DNA of 64,000 bases from the NCBI GenBank assembly GCA_963070105.1, contig OY718804.1, positions 6,347,317 to 6,411,316 of the forward strand. The letters are read 5' to 3'. Below the pieces are notes generated by a model. The model made no database searches, was not told the DNA's origin, and saw nothing but the letters and a program-made list of their open reading frames with translations. The translations under genes and the position numbers were made by a program. This document shows positions 41,671-55,247 of this stretch, piece by piece. How positions within the stretch are numbered: the first letter of the stretch is position 1; the number at the start of each line of letters is the position of its first letter. This DNA is from Litomosoides sigmodontis (lineage: Eukaryota; Nematoda; Chromadorea; Rhabditida; Onchocercidae).

Positions 41671-44600
41671 TGCTGTAGCATGCAGCGTTGGATTTGTGGA
41701 GTTATGAAACCCTACTGTTCTTTGAATAAAGCAAGCAGTTAAATATTTTGCTGCTTTATGTGAATCAATGATTTGAAGCAAAGGAACGGAAATGATCTAT
41801 GTTTTAAAGTTTTTATTGCTGTTATATTGCTCTTAAATGAGATACTTTTCTAAATGATGGAAGCGAATTCGGCATTTGTTCAAAAAAATCTTGAATGGAA
41901 TATTTTATGTTGGAGAGCCTGTCTCGTTCCCAGTTCAACATATGAAACTGAAGATCACATTATGTATGATAAACTTTATCTTAATGATGGTTTTCACTGA
42001 TGTTGTCTGTTCTGACGTGGATATTAACCGAAAAAACCTGTGGATCCAATGTTTTGAATATCTTTCTCACTTTGCATCTGTGTAGGGGTATTGGTACATT
42101 AAACATGGAAAATTTTATTTATAATATCAGCTTTTTTTGGGTTACTTTGATCATTAACATTTCTCTATTTTTTTTAATTGGCTATTTGATGTTTCAAAGG
42201 AAGGAGTTATTGTAAGCGGGAAGGACATGTTCGCAAAATAATGGCATCTGCGAATATTTGAATGTTGGATCATGTGGAAGCCTATACTGCTCTAATTTTT
42301 CGAATATCATATTAATTTCATTTTGTTACGTTTTGATGTTTAATATAAAAATTTACTTCGTTTTTGTTTTTGAGTATGGAACGGATTTCCGTCTCTCTTT
42401 TTGAAAATACTTTTATTGATGAAAGGAACCGAATTGCGAGAAACAATTCATTGATGCTGATTTCGTTATAGTATAAGGAGTTGAAGTGGAACTTGCATGT
42501 TCAGATTTCAGCTGTTTTATTTCGCATTAAGTAGGAAGTGATATGTCTTCTCCGAAATCATAAGGAAAAAAAGGTAAGTGAGGAGTCTCTCCATCAACTT
42601 TTTCCTTTGAATTTCGAGTTGCTTGAAAGGTAGATGAGACTTCAACATAGATTTATCATTTAACAAGAAACTGGTTGGTTCAGGAAAGTTGCTAAACTTT
42701 TTTTGAGGGAGAAGGGAGGCTCTTATTAAATAGTAGAGGTATACATTCCGTGTTTCAGTTTAGAAAATCTGTCAATATCTTTATAAATTTGACATTCTGG
42801 AGTATATTTTTAAATGATGATTTAAATTTCATTCATTAGGTTGTGCGATTAGTTCTTACTGTGTAATATTTAATCAAATATTTAGTTTAATCTGTCTTGA
42901 TCAAAATGAAGCAAGCTTTGATTCTTTCGAAAAATTTTTTTGAAAGCTAGAAGGGAACAAAGCTTCTGTTTCATCTTTAAAATGCTGATGCATTATGAAT
43001 GAATTTCTTTTCTCAGGTGTCGACAAATAATACAGTTTATCCTTATTTTTGGTATCAGTGACGTATGTGTGCTTAAATTATCCGTAAAATAGCGGTTACG
43101 TAGAAAATTTTATCCTTTAGTTTTTCTTCTTTAAATAAAGGCTCTAAACCACTTTTCTCAATTTTGTTACTTTTCTGAATTTTAGTAAGGATTTATTTTG
43201 CATTTTATTATACCCTCCATGTTGTAGCAATCTTCATCGCTGACGATGTGATACATTTTCTCATTCTCTTATTATAAGATGGTTTGTGGTGTGTTGTTCT
43301 TTTCCTTTACATTCTTATTTCGAAGTTTCTTCTGATTAAATACAAAAGCATGTAGCATTCTGGCTGGAGTGTAAAGGAGAAAAATGAACCGCTCAAATGT
43401 GAACAGAAATATATTTACACGCGTTGGTATCGATTAACTTGTGTTGAAATTACACTATTTTCATCATAAATGTCAATTGACAGCAAATTAAATATATGAC
43501 AGTGTTTATTCTTTTGCTAATTTGAATCACTGCATTATGATTTATTTGCTTATTATAGGAAAAAAAGATTTAGGATGAACTTGATCGTTTTTTTTGCAGA
43601 TTGATTTGTTGACGAGAGGGATTAGACAATGGACGCACGTGTATTTCATCAGTCCGTACCTATCAAAAAGTTTAAAAGTTTAGCACAAGGAACAATATCA
43701 GACAATACTTCATATTTCATGTTAGTCCATTTTCCGTTAATCTTCAATAGCGAATTTTTGTGTAAATAATTCCGTTAAGAATATTTTTCGAGCTAACATA
43801 GCTTATTTCATAATGTCAACATAACTGCTCACCCATCAACACACTGCAATAGCGAACAAGTAAGCAATTCATTCCGTATAATTCTTCAAATCGTTATCTG
43901 TGCGAGGAAAAGTTAAGGCATCAAGTTTCAGTGGCAAAATAGAACATGTGAAAGAATTGTTTTATAAAATTACATAAAACTAAAACAACAAAAGTGGAAA
44001 AAATGAATCAGACTTTAATCGAAGTTAACAGATGCTAGCTTTAGATCGTGCATTACTGTTAAGAAAACAAACTAGGTTAAGGATGAACAAAGTTTTGTCA
44101 GTAAAAGAATAGTAAAAATTCTTTTTAGTACAAAAGAAAATCTTTCCACTTTTTCCCGCTGTACATACCGTTCAAGATGAACGATGTGATGGTTTCCTTC
44201 ATGAGTGCCGCATTCTGACAGAATGTAGAAGAAGCAAAGTACGTAACGACTGAGTACCCTGTTCGTTAGTTAAATCTGATTGGTTTTATTTCGAACATAC
44301 TCTGTGGTAGTGCTAGCTGCCTCAATTTGAAAAATATTTCCATCTTCAGTCTTATAATTATCTAATTGTATAGTTGATTAATACAAGCATAGCTTGAAGT
44401 AGTGTTATGTCGTTTTTCTATATATTCACTTATACTCTCTAAAGCAGCTTAAGGAGTTTTTTGTAACTCTGGCAGGGCATTTAGAAATTTGAATCTTTAG
44501 CAGTTTCTTAAACGTAAATTTCTTCGTGGGCGTAAAATTTGTAATTGTTGTTGTAAATTCAAATTCACAGTTTTTTTTTGAAAATTCCTCTTTCTTGGTC

Positions 44601-45372
44601 TCAAAAAAGTTTTTTGCAGGCACAGTTACTTTTTTCCTTGAACCTACCTACTTTCGATCACTTCCATTTTTGAATAATCTTTATCATGCCTATTTTCCAA
44701 CTATCGAGAATCAGTATTTTTACTTTTCCGATTTCTAAATATTTAAAAGCGAGCAAAGTTGAAGGATTATAACTATTAAGAACAGGGAGAAAGGTATCTA
44801 TCACCTGTGAGGGTAGAAACAACTTCTGGAAAAAGATCAGAGCATAAGAACCTCTAAATATTGTTTTATAAGTTTGTAATAGTAGTTCGCCTGACTCGTC
44901 ACGTTTCCAATGACTAGCTTAAATTTCAATGGATGCATTGTCATCAGATTGCATTATTTTTTTTTATTGAGAAATTGCTAGAGAATCAACTAAAGTGGAG
45001 TCATTTTGAAATCGGAAGTGTTTAAAGTTGGGAAATTTAATCGTTAGATGGATTCACATCTTTTCCGTCTTTTATTGAATTTGTGTTGTATATGGTATTA
45101 AATTTCGGTTTTCATTTTATAACTATAAGCAGAATTATTTTTTTTAATTCAGTTTGATTTACATCCATTAAATGTTTGTCGATCGACTTTGTAGACTTTT
45201 TCATACACCAAGTTTTAACATCTCAAAATAGTTTTTTACTGTCATTTCCTGTCATGTGAAGAATACATGTTGTATGCTAGGTCATTACTCACTAAAAGAA
45301 TAATGTCCTATAAAGTGATATAGTTGTAAAATATATGCCTTTGAGGAAACATGCATACGAAAAAGAAAAGTT
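41671..45372. other. Intergenic region GPN1 / NIPA
   Basis: About 3.7 kb, AT-rich. It contains the GPN1 3' UTR and, probably, the NIPA promoter. Only short, non-conserved frames are present. I see no repeats of note. Confidence 0.6.
41725..41730 (+). terminator. GPN1 polyadenylation signal
   Basis: AATAAA 55 bp downstream of the GPN1 stop codon, the first such signal after it. Confidence 0.6.
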
Positions 45373-45381
45373 GTATTTCAG
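45373..45381 (+). promoter_or_regulatory. Probable spliced-leader acceptor at the NIPA start
   Basis: GTATTTCAG ends one base before the chosen ATG at 45383. A trans-spliced leader here would give a one-base 5' UTR. An upstream exon spliced in cis cannot be excluded. Confidence 0.45.
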
Positions 45382-45382
45382 G

Positions 45383-48300
45383 ATGAATTTTTCGATGGAA
45401 AGTGAGGTTAATAGTAACACGACTAACTATGCAATTAGTTCCTACTCATCCGTATCCAGTTATCCATTGCTCGATTTTTATATTGGTCTCGGCTTGGCCA
45501 TTTCATCGTCGTTATTTATTGGTAGTTCATTTATTATTAAGAAAAAAGCACTTATCAAGCTTGCGCAAATTGATTGTATCCAGCGTGCCTCCGAGGGCGG
45601 TTTCGGTTATCTGCGGGAGTGGTTGTGGTGGTTTGGCGTATTGACTAGTAAGTTTTTTCCCACTGCAATAAATATATTTACCTCCCAAATAAGACAAATA
45701 TGTAGGGTGTTAAGTATAGCGCGGTTCAAATCTAAGCTTTTTTGCCTGCCGGTTAACAAAAACACAGTAGAAGATTTTTTATTTTCGTATTTGTTTCATT
45801 CCTTGAGGAAGATCGCTTATACTGTGAAGATCAGCTGACTAGTGACATTATTTTTGATATTATTTGATATTTGTTTGGTATTTGAATCCTTTCAGTGGGT
45901 GCTGGTGAGGCGTGTAATTTCGCAGCATATGCTTTTGCACCAGCAAGTTTAGTAACGCCACTCGGTGCGCTGAGTGTCATTGTGACGTAAGTTTACATTC
46001 GGCTCCGAAAGTAATTTATTTTACTTCTGGATGAAGTGAAAATATTGAATCAGCTCGATTATGCACTTTTCTATTATTGCTATAGTTGCACACGGTATTT
46101 GATGGTGCATCAGTTTACGAATCAAAATATCGTTGTACTACCAACCATTTAACCTCATTTTAAACAATACTAGTCAGTGAGCTGCAAAATTGAATGTAAT
46201 CATTACTACAATGAAAAGTAGAAAGAGCAGAGAGCTAAACTTTAGAGTGGCTTGTTATCCAGAAGTTTTAAACTGGGAATGCATCTATTTAGATTTCACA
46301 TGCTGGTTAGATTGACTTTGATCAAATTGCTGGCAGCGGAAACAGTGAAATATGAAATGAGTTGATAGTTGAAATTTTAGCAATTTTCAGCACATGTGTA
46401 TTGTGGACGTGTTCGGTTTGAATTTTATCACAAGTGTTAGACTGTCAAAAGAGACGTTACTAGACTACGTATTACCAACATCTGAACTGCGAATAAATAC
46501 CCAACATTTGAGCATTTTTTAAAATTATTACAGATAAGGAAAGTTGAAATCTTATATCTGGTAAGAAGGCAAATCTCAATCAGCTTCTTATATGATCAAG
46601 AGAATGGCCATATTAATTCATCCGATAATCAAACTTATGTAATTGTTTCAGTGCTGTGCTTTCATCGAAATTGCTCAAAGAACGTTTGAATTTACTGGGT
46701 AAAATCGGTTGTGCAGTATGCCTTCTTGGTTCGACAGTAATCGTCTTACATTCACCGAAGGAAGAAGAGGTTTCTAACATGGCTGATTTGGCTCTCAAAA
46801 TGAGAGATGCAGGTTTTTTTTTTTTTTATTTGTAAACTTCTGTTTTAAAGAAATCCGTGTAGCGAATGGTGAAAGAGTTGTTTGCCCTTGGATGAATTTT
46901 CTGGAAAGTGCGCTTTTGCTAAGAGCCATCGTGCAAGAGCAGCATGTGACTTATTTTGACACATATCACTTTTTGGTTCCTAACATCAGTGTTCATTACT
47001 CTGCCAACTTCTTTCAGTACAGATAAAGAAATTTTTCAAGTGCTTTAGAGCATAAACCATAGCATTATTAAATATAAGTGAGGCTGAGTTCTTTTTCCGT
47101 CAAATGCCATTGATGTTTACATTGGATAATTGTCGATAAAAGATATAAAATGGTTTTTCTCAGGTTCTTCTTCACATTTTGCAGAGTGTTCATTGTTCCA
47201 TTTTCAGAAACATGAAATGCATGAAACATGAAAAATAAGAAATGAGTTCTTTTTAGTTTTAATCATCTTGTTTTAGTTTTACGTTCTAATCATTTTTTTT
47301 GTTCTCTGTTCTCTGTTTCGTTTCTTATAGTCATGATCATAGTTGGTTATGTCCAGTTTCTAAACATTATTGCTTGATGAAAATGTGGCAAGTTTTGCAC
47401 ATCAGGCAGGTGCATCAGAGTACATTTTCCAGGGTTCATTTTCTATGTGATAGCAGTGATTTTGATATCACTGATAATGATTACTTATGTGGCGCCACGC
47501 TTCGGCCATTCTAATATTTTGGTCTATATATTTATTTGCTCCATCATTGGTTCACTCTCGGTATTATCTGTTAAAGGACTTGGTCTAGCCATTAAAGAAA
47601 CAATTGGTGGGAAGCAACAGTTCACGAATTTTCTTACATGGTTTTGGCTTGTTGCTGTAATCCTTTGCATTTCCGTACAACTGGTTGGCGCTTCTTTATT
47701 TTAATTTTATAAATTAGTGAATATATGAAGAATCTTTGTAACCTGGATTAGGCAAAAAGGCATATTGCAAAAAGGCGCAAAGGTATTCAATTTCATTATT
47801 TTTATAATGAATTTCATGAATACCTTTGTGTTTTTTTTTTTTTACATTATGGAGACATTTAGCGAAATTTGATTTCCAAAAATTTTTACCCTGGATTTCT
47901 GATAGGGTCGCGATGAGAGATGATAAGTAAGAAGTAATTTAAATGAATAAGTGAATTCTATAGAGTTGGGTGTTTAAAAATGATGGTCCCGTAGAAGATG
48001 CATATTGTTTATGGGAGATGAGAAAATGTAAGTTTAGTAAGAATTGACACTATTTTTTAATTTTTTTGAGATATATTTAAATAAATCGTTGGATATGTAC
48101 AACACGTCGATGGTAACGCCTATATATTATGTATTCTTCACAACATTTGTGATACTGGCTTCATCGATTTTATATAAGGAATGGTCTCGCTTGGGCGCAA
48201 GTGATGTTTTAGGCAATGTTGTCGGATTTTTAATCACAATCATTGGCATTTTCCAGGTGAAAGTTGCAAAAATATAACTCATTTTTCCAATTTAATTATT

Positions 48301-48532
48301 CCAAGACAGTTTGTATGTGGAAAATTAATCCGAAATGGAATGAAGGAATAGTGAAAAGCATTGTTTACAGATGCAGTTATTCCGTGATGTGAATATAACG
48401 CTGCGACATTTGAGAATGCTCATCCATAAGCCTTCGACAAATATAAATTCATTCGAAACAATGAGCAGTGCTACATCACTGGTCGATGATTTGCCGGATG
48501 GCAGTACAAATCCTCAACAAATTTACAGTTAG
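45383..48532 (+). CDS. NIPA-family magnesium transporter
   Basis: Multi-pass membrane transporter for Mg2+, at the plasma membrane and in endosomes in its family. Six exons: 45383-45647, 45896-45986, 46652-46812, 47433-47683, 48071-48256 and 48371-48532, giving 371 residues, close to the family size. Hallmarks are [81 protein letters not shown], the [20 protein letters not shown] block, [10 protein letters not shown], and [17 protein letters not shown]. About nine transmembrane helices are expected. The soluble C-terminus is short and ends in [15 protein letters not shown]. The start was chosen because the ATG follows a splice acceptor. An in-frame upstream ATG at 45335 would add 16 residues, but it lies before that acceptor. 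Confidence 0.94.
47778..47828. repeat. Imperfect long hairpin in a NIPA intron
   Basis: 47778-47789 and 47817-47828 are exact 12-nt reverse complements, and the inside (ATTTCATTAT / ATAATGAATTT) pairs almost fully as well. It lies about 95 bp after the exon 4 donor. Confidence 0.7.
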
Positions 48533-51500
48533 CACTGCGAGCAACACTTCTTGTAGTATAATTCTTGTGAACTAGCACGAATTAGAAAAGTATAGTTTTG
48601 ATGAGATACCATTATAAGTTGCCGAATAGGTGTTCCTTCACAAAATATTCCGACTTATTCCGAGTTTCTTCATTTATTTTTTTTGCGGAATGTATTGATA
48701 ATTAAATTCAATGAAGTGTTTCATTGAACTTGCAGGTATTTTTCTTTCCAAATAAGTCTTTTGTAAATGTATTAGTTTCTTTCTGATATTGCGATCACAT
48801 CTAATTATTTGTTTGTGTCAGTAGGATAGTTCATTTAAACTGTTTTTCGTGTTGAATGAATGAACATCATTTTGTATAGTCTATAATTCACTTGTTTTTT
48901 GAACGATATGTGAAAATACTGATGCATTCGTATTTTAATTACTGGTAAAAATTTTAAACATGAAATAAGTAATTTAATCTGCATGGCATAATATCATACG
49001 CTGTCGTTCATTTGATTTTTTCTAATTGCATACTAGTAGCATGACGCAGTGGTTTTTTTGAAAGATTATGACATTACTGTTGTTTTCAGAGTAATGCTGT
49101 GCTAAAAGAATACCTCTTTCAATCTGTACTCATCATTATTCCGAATCAGCCTTGTTTGCTACTTTGACATGCTTATGAAATAAAGTTAGAACACTAGAAA
49201 TTTGCTGAATTATTTCAAAATGCTCAGTCAGAAGGGGTCACAGATATCAACGATTGTGTGCCGGCAGGTCTTGCTTGAAACAGGGTTATTGTAGTGTGTT
49301 TCCTGGAGGTGAGCCTGTAGAATAAATCAGGTGAACACAGGTTATTACAGGTTGTGGGAGTGTAATTCAAATCTGAAGGATGGCGGCAGTAAAATCTCAT
49401 TCTACTTCAATAATATCCGTCTTATCAATTTACTTATTCTTGTCAGGGAGCGTAGGAGGAGAGGAGGGAGAGGGATAAAGTTAAATGTTAGGAATTTCCA
49501 AAAAAGGGAAGAAGACTTTCCTCATATTATGGAGAAATTTTGCTTACTTTCATTGGCATTATCAAAGTTTTCATTTCAAATTAATGTGGACAGGTTGCAT
49601 ATTAGTACCACTGGCTCGCAATTACTTTCCTTCAGTTCATTACATCTTTAGTGATTTGAATTAGCGTAGTGATTGGGTAGCCTGTAGAGAGTAGTGCTCT
49701 TGGCAAATTGTATTGCAGTCTGTGTGCATTTGAATTACCTGAATATTAATGAACAGATCTGAAGATTAACAGATTGAAGCACGAGTAATACAATTCCTTC
49801 AGGTGCTTATTTGGGCTAAAAGCTCATTTAAAAGTGGTGATTTTTGTGAATCATCAGAGCACGTGAAGGTTGAAGGAATGTTACAGATAAGTTTGGAAGT
49901 CAACGACCTGCGGCGAGTAGTAATTATTATCTGACAAATTGAGCGGAAGAAAAAAGAAACCAACTGTACGACTGCTGCATTTTTCATCACTTAGTTCTTG
50001 CTCTTTAATCCTTCAGCTTGATTGAAGAGCTACAAGATAGTTTCCAGTAACTGCTTCGAGCTCCTATGGACTTACGTTTACGGCATGATTATCACTTTCT
50101 ACTTTTCAACTTTATATTATGTTCAGCCGCTTTACCTAGCGCTCCATCAGCGTGATATACGTGCTGTGTAAATCGTTATGTGATTGATTTCAATGTTTTA
50201 CAGCGTTCAAAGTGGCGTGCTTAAATGAAATCTTTGAACTGAGATGATTTTAATCATCATTTGAAAATATAAATCGCAAGTGGAACGAGGATGGGAAGAG
50301 GTGAGCGTAGACAGAGACGATGGAAACAAAGGCACCACGCATCACTCACAAGGACAATGAAATCAACGGTAATCACCTCCGTTTATTAAACTTCCTTATT
50401 TATTATTTGTCTCAGCAAATTCATCTTAACTCCGTTTCAAATTTCTTTCTGCAGTTTCACCCACAATTGTCACTTCGCAACGATTTTATTTTTTTTTTCA
50501 TAATGGCATCCATCTACTGATAAGCTATACATTTTGTTTTTCGAAGATTTCCACAACTGTTCGCTAATTTCTCCTTTTTTTTGCACCGCATCAATTAAAT
50601 ATTCTCCATCAATCAATCTTGTTTTTTGTGCTTTTGCAGAGGACGTTTTTAGTTATTTCGTGTAGTTAATGGTTACGTTTCACTTCAAAAAAACGGCGAT
50701 GATTCACGTTGCGTAACGTATGGATAGATGAGCGAGTATACGGGAAACGAATTCATTATACACCAATTTCCTGCTATTAAAACAAAGATTGGACCGGTTC
50801 CCCGATTCCATTTTGTGACGGTAGCGAGAGTGGATGACATTGAAATTAAAAGAAATTAAATCGAAATTGGAGCGCATGCAAGATTTGCAACATGCTTTGT
50901 TTACGCTCTCCTGCTTGACTGTTCGCAGCTGTTATGGCGTCTTATAACTGAAATTTGTGAACTAAGGCAAATTGAAGAGTAAAGTGAAACCTAATTCTTA
51001 AATCTCATCCTTCATCCAATGACAGACATTACTTATACATCACAAAACATTTTCAACTTATATTTGTTCTAGAGTTCAGTGAATTAATACAAAGCCGAAG
51101 AAAATGTATTACTTCTACCTGCTTATTTTATGTTCGTTTGTACACTGACCAAATGAAAGGTCTGAATGAATTTTTCATCCGCCGAAGTGGGAGACGCTCG
51201 AAACGCATTACATCTTTTGTTTATTCACGTAATCTTCGCTCGGTCGTTCAGCACAAAACAATGAAGTCTATAAGAGTTGTTTGTAGAAAAATCGTTTCAG
51301 CACATATTTTGTATTGCCCGCTTTTAAATTCCCTGTGATTTTTCACTGCATTCTTCGCTTAAGACAAGGGCGCTATCAGCTTCCACTCACAGCTGTTAGT
51401 CATTCAAATTGAACTTAACTTTAAAGAAGATGCAGATGAAGTTCACCACTCGCATCTTTCTTTCGGAATGATTGACCCATCGTTATGAAGAAAAAAAAAA

Positions 51501-53163
51501 GCATTTCTAGCTTCTAGATTACGACCTTTACAGTAAAATTAAACAGCAGTTAGCATTTCAAATATTACTAAAATTCTCCTGTACCACGGAGAAAACGGAC
51601 GAGTACAAAAGCCTGTGCTGTATCATATTAACGCTTCCGATACTTATGGCAATTAAAGGCATGAAAATGATTTGGTCGGTCTGGCCCTTAATAAAGGACA
51701 GCGAACTTATTTTCTACTCGTAAATGCCATAGTTAATGAGAAATGGAAAAAAAAAACTTGTTCCAACGAATGTGATTTTCGTTCCATCTTTTTCCCTTCC
51801 GTTTTTAATATCACAACGTCATATATCATCTTTTATTTAAAGGTTACAGTGGTCAAAGATACGAACGACACATAAACAGTGATTCTCCATAACTTCTGTT
51901 AGCAGCACTGATATATGATCAAATTTCATTTCATTACGGAACTTTAAACTCATTCTTTTCTCAATAAAACGACAAAGTTAGCCAAATACTCATAACAAAT
52001 TTCATCTTTGCGATTTGAGCACATTAATTTCAAATCACGCTTTCGGTTTTACCTTTATTAGTAAACGTGAAACACTAAAGCTTATAGTTTTAAGAAATCC
52101 GTCGTCGCTTTTTTTTTTGCATAGCATTTTTACTTAATTTGAAAGCAACCTAACTTCACTTTCTGTTATTGTGCACCAACGCTATTACTCTTGAATAGAA
52201 GTCGATAGTTTTGTTTCCAAAGCTAACACTTTTCCCGAAAGTAATTCGGTGATTCCGGCCCTGAAATTTCCACATTTCTTAATCTTCAGAATTTCGGAAA
52301 TTTCACAACACTATTTTCCTATCATATTTGAATGCACTCCGCTCTACTCAGACACTTTCTAATTTCTGCAATGAGATCAAAATCCCAAACTGATTTTATA
52401 GAAACTCACTCTATTATAGCTGCATTTTAATATCTTACCCAGTTTTTTCCATTTGATTCAACAAACTGTTCAGTTTTTTTATGTCTTAGTAAGGTTTTAA
52501 AAATATAACGAAATTCCATCATTCAACAACTCACTGTTCTCGAAAAAAATGTTTTTTTATTAGAAAGATAGCAGGGAGAGTTTTCCTAAAAATTCAATTA
52601 AGCCGACTCATTCTCATTCGTACTGGTCCGAGTCTCTCCACAATAGGCTAATCATTAGGAGAATAAAGGAAAACATCTAAGTTATGCAGCAAGAAAGCGA
52701 TTGAAACCGCTTCAGACGCCCAGGCCCACCTCATCACAACCCTTTGGACACCACCTGACAGCCCCGACAACGCACCCTTCACACACATTGAATATCCGAT
52801 TGAGCGAACTTTGATGAAATCAAACTTCGACTGCGTGGAGGAAGTGGGCGGGTTACGGGCTGCGAAATCAGGTGCCAGTCGCAAGAACTGTTGCAGCTGG
52901 TGGTGGGAGGTGTGGGTGGTTCTTTCGTTCTGTGAGCTGGTGGACTTTGAGCGGCAGAGGGGTAGGGGGAAGGGGTCACAGGTCAGATGTGACGGCTTGA
53001 GGTCTTTGCAAGTTTGCATATTTAGCTTATAACTCATTCATATCAATCTGCATTGTTTTGTTCAGCTTTTTTCTTCAAGTTCTATAAGACATTGTGCAAA
53101 CTGTTTTCTTCGACGTTTGCTTATCGAAGGATCTGGGAGATTAATTTTAAGGAAAGAATTTAA
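48533..53163. other. Intergenic region NIPA / REEP
   Basis: About 4.6 kb. A candidate AATAAA for NIPA lies at 49179-49184, implying a long 3' UTR. Most is AT-rich and featureless. From about 52.68 to 53.0 kb there is a distinctly GC-rich patch just upstream of REEP. Open frames inside that patch are proline- and serine-rich compositional artefacts. Confidence 0.6.
52896..52977 (+). promoter_or_regulatory. G-rich plus-strand patch upstream of REEP
   Basis: Contains GGTGGTGGGAGGTGTGGGTGG and GGGGTAGGGGGAAGGGG in close succession, in an otherwise AT-rich genome, ending about 190 bp before the REEP start codon. It could form G-quadruplexes and may be a promoter element. This function is inferred only from composition and position. 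Confidence 0.4.
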
Positions 53164-55247
53164 ATGGTATCTGTGTTTCTGTCGCGAATTGTCGTTCTCA
53201 CCGCGGGCACCCTCTACCCTGCATATCGAAGCTACAAGGCTGTCAGAACAAAGGTTTTTTTTCCGTTATCTATCTCAGCAAATACAACTTTGTTGAGGCA
53301 GAACATGATAAGGGCTCATAATGAAGTCATCAAAATACTCCTGAGATGGTCGCATTATCTGGTCGTTATGTAGCACATCTGCTCACCAGGCAGTTATACA
53401 CTGGAAATTAGTAACTGATGGACAGAAAGGTGCATCACTTTTTTCAATTATTGATTTTCGAATTAAAATACGCAGAGCTATTTCATTCAAGATTTTCAGG
53501 ATGTAAGAGAGTATGTTAAATGGATGATGTATTGGATTGTTTTCGCTTTCTTTTGCTTCATAGAAACAATTGCTGATGTCATTGTATCATTTTGGCTACC
53601 GTTTTATTACGAATTAAAAATTCTCTTCGTCTTGTGGTTATTGAGTCCATGGACCAAGGGTGCTTCAATATTATATAGGAAGGTAACCTTGTTATGCAGT
53701 TGGTGTTTAATGGAATATTAAGAACAGTAGATATTAAATGACACTGATATGATGTATTAAATCGCAAGCAAATATGAACATCTTGGTAACTGCATTTTTT
53801 AAAAGTGTTCGTTACAGTGGGTACATCCGACGCTAACGAAACACGAAAGAGATATCGATCTGCTGCTCGAACATGCTAAATCAGAAAGTTATAATCAAGT
53901 TAGTTGTACCATAGAATTGCTGGTGATTTATTCTTATACTGTACAATATAGTATGTCACCGGAATGATTGATAGCTGACTTCCCGCTTTCAATACCTGAA
54001 ATAAGCCGAAAATTATGGAGTTCTTACCCATGAATTATGCAAATAATAAAATCTATTTCTGTTACACATTATACAGTTTTCGAGATTTGCATTGAAAATT
54101 TTGCCAGCCATAAGAACTTATGCAAGGTTATTTGGCGAGTAAATTTTATATATTTTCTTAAACTTTATTAAAACATGTCTAATGATGTTATCTTTATCGA
54201 TAGGTTTTAAGTCGCCTTAATAAAGTTATTTTGCTAGATAATGATTTTTTATTGATTTGGTTTTTAAAATCTGGAATATTCAAATGACTGTTTTAAGGTA
54301 GTACGATTAGGTAGCAGAGGAATATTGTGTGCTCGTGAAATTATTGCAACCGCAGCATTGCGAGGACAAGCACAACTTGTACAACAACTGCAGCGTTCTT
54401 GTAGCGCTAGTGATGTTAGTAACAGGTACAACTCTTTGAATGAGGCTTGGTAGATGGTAAACTTGAGCTATACCATTATGGACTGTTTGTTTGATATATT
54501 AACATGTTGTTTTATTCACTAAGTTTAAATTCAAGGGAATCATCTTCAAAATTGGTCCGTGTGACGGAAATCCAAGAAGATGATGAACAGGAACCAGATG
54601 GCAGTGATACTATGGAAGTTTTGGAAGAAGAAATTACTTCCGTAAGTTTAATTTTCTAAAGGCCGCTACCAGATTTATAAAACTTTGTTATTGTAAATTT
54701 AGGACTGCAACAGTAGGCAGAAATAAAATATCGTCTTGAATTTTCCAACTGATTTAGCCCTGCCAATTTTTTCTCCTTTGTATAAAGAGTAGTGGAATTT
54801 TTACGTTAATCTTTTCCATGTTATCCTATTGGTTTTTATCATTTTAGTGTTTAAAACTGTAGTTAGTGCTGAAAGATTAACGCAAACTGATTGCATTGAG
54901 GCGCAGGGTTCTAGTTACCTTTAATTAGTTCATGGGTAAAAGTAAATGGTGTAAATATGCTATTACCATTTTACAAAGTGGTGTTATACACTTTAATTGT
55001 GCTAGTTTGTAAAATTGTATATATAAAATAAGCAGCTGTTATTGCTTTTTTCCGTCGCAACGGTAAAATTAATTTTTTACGAGTTCAGTAGGACATGGAT
55101 GTTAACTTTGTGTGATTATAGAATGAGGAACGGGAAGATCGAACCGAAACACTGGGTATGCGTCGAAGTTCTAGACGTCGAAGATCACCGGCATCTGAAA
55201 CAATTTACAATACATTGCCACGTCGGACAACTCGTCAGTATAAGTAA
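53164..55247 (+). CDS. REEP1-4-type ER-shaping protein (TB2/DP1/HVA22 domain)
   Basis: ER membrane protein of the receptor-expression-enhancing family, which bends tubular ER and links it to microtubules. Six exons: 53164-53253, 53500-53682, 53818-53898, 54298-54425, 54536-54641 and 55122-55247, giving 237 residues. The N-terminal domain shows [53 protein letters not shown] and [26 protein letters not shown] with hydrophobic hairpins. The following EKHE-like region ([14 protein letters not shown]) and [21 protein letters not shown] match REEP1-4 rather than REEP5/6. The tail is acidic, then basic (RRSSRRRRS). It ends RRTTRQYK. A possible extra cassette exon lies in intron 3. Confidence 0.92.
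54077..54138 (+). other. Candidate alternative (stop-inducing) exon in REEP intron 3
   Basis: A short open stretch with an ATACAG acceptor and two possible donors (after 54126, AG|GTTATT, or after 54138, GA|GTAAAT). It is not similar to REEP. With either donor, joining to the next exon gives an in-frame TAG at once. Confidence 0.3.
54979..55020 (+). repeat. Copy 1 of a 42-nt direct repeat
   Basis: Matches 55328-55369 at 36 of 42 positions. It lies in the last REEP intron. Confidence 0.75.

Noticed and set aside
46812..47432. Possible extra NIPA exon at the CTTATAG acceptor near 47330
   Set aside because: The exon starting at 47433 gives the uninterrupted family sequence ([11 protein letters not shown]). 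An inserted exon would break a membrane helix.
52648..53037. 129-residue open frame on the minus strand
   Set aside because: Proline/serine-rich product caused by the GC-rich patch. No domain, no splice context, and a competing frame on the other strand.
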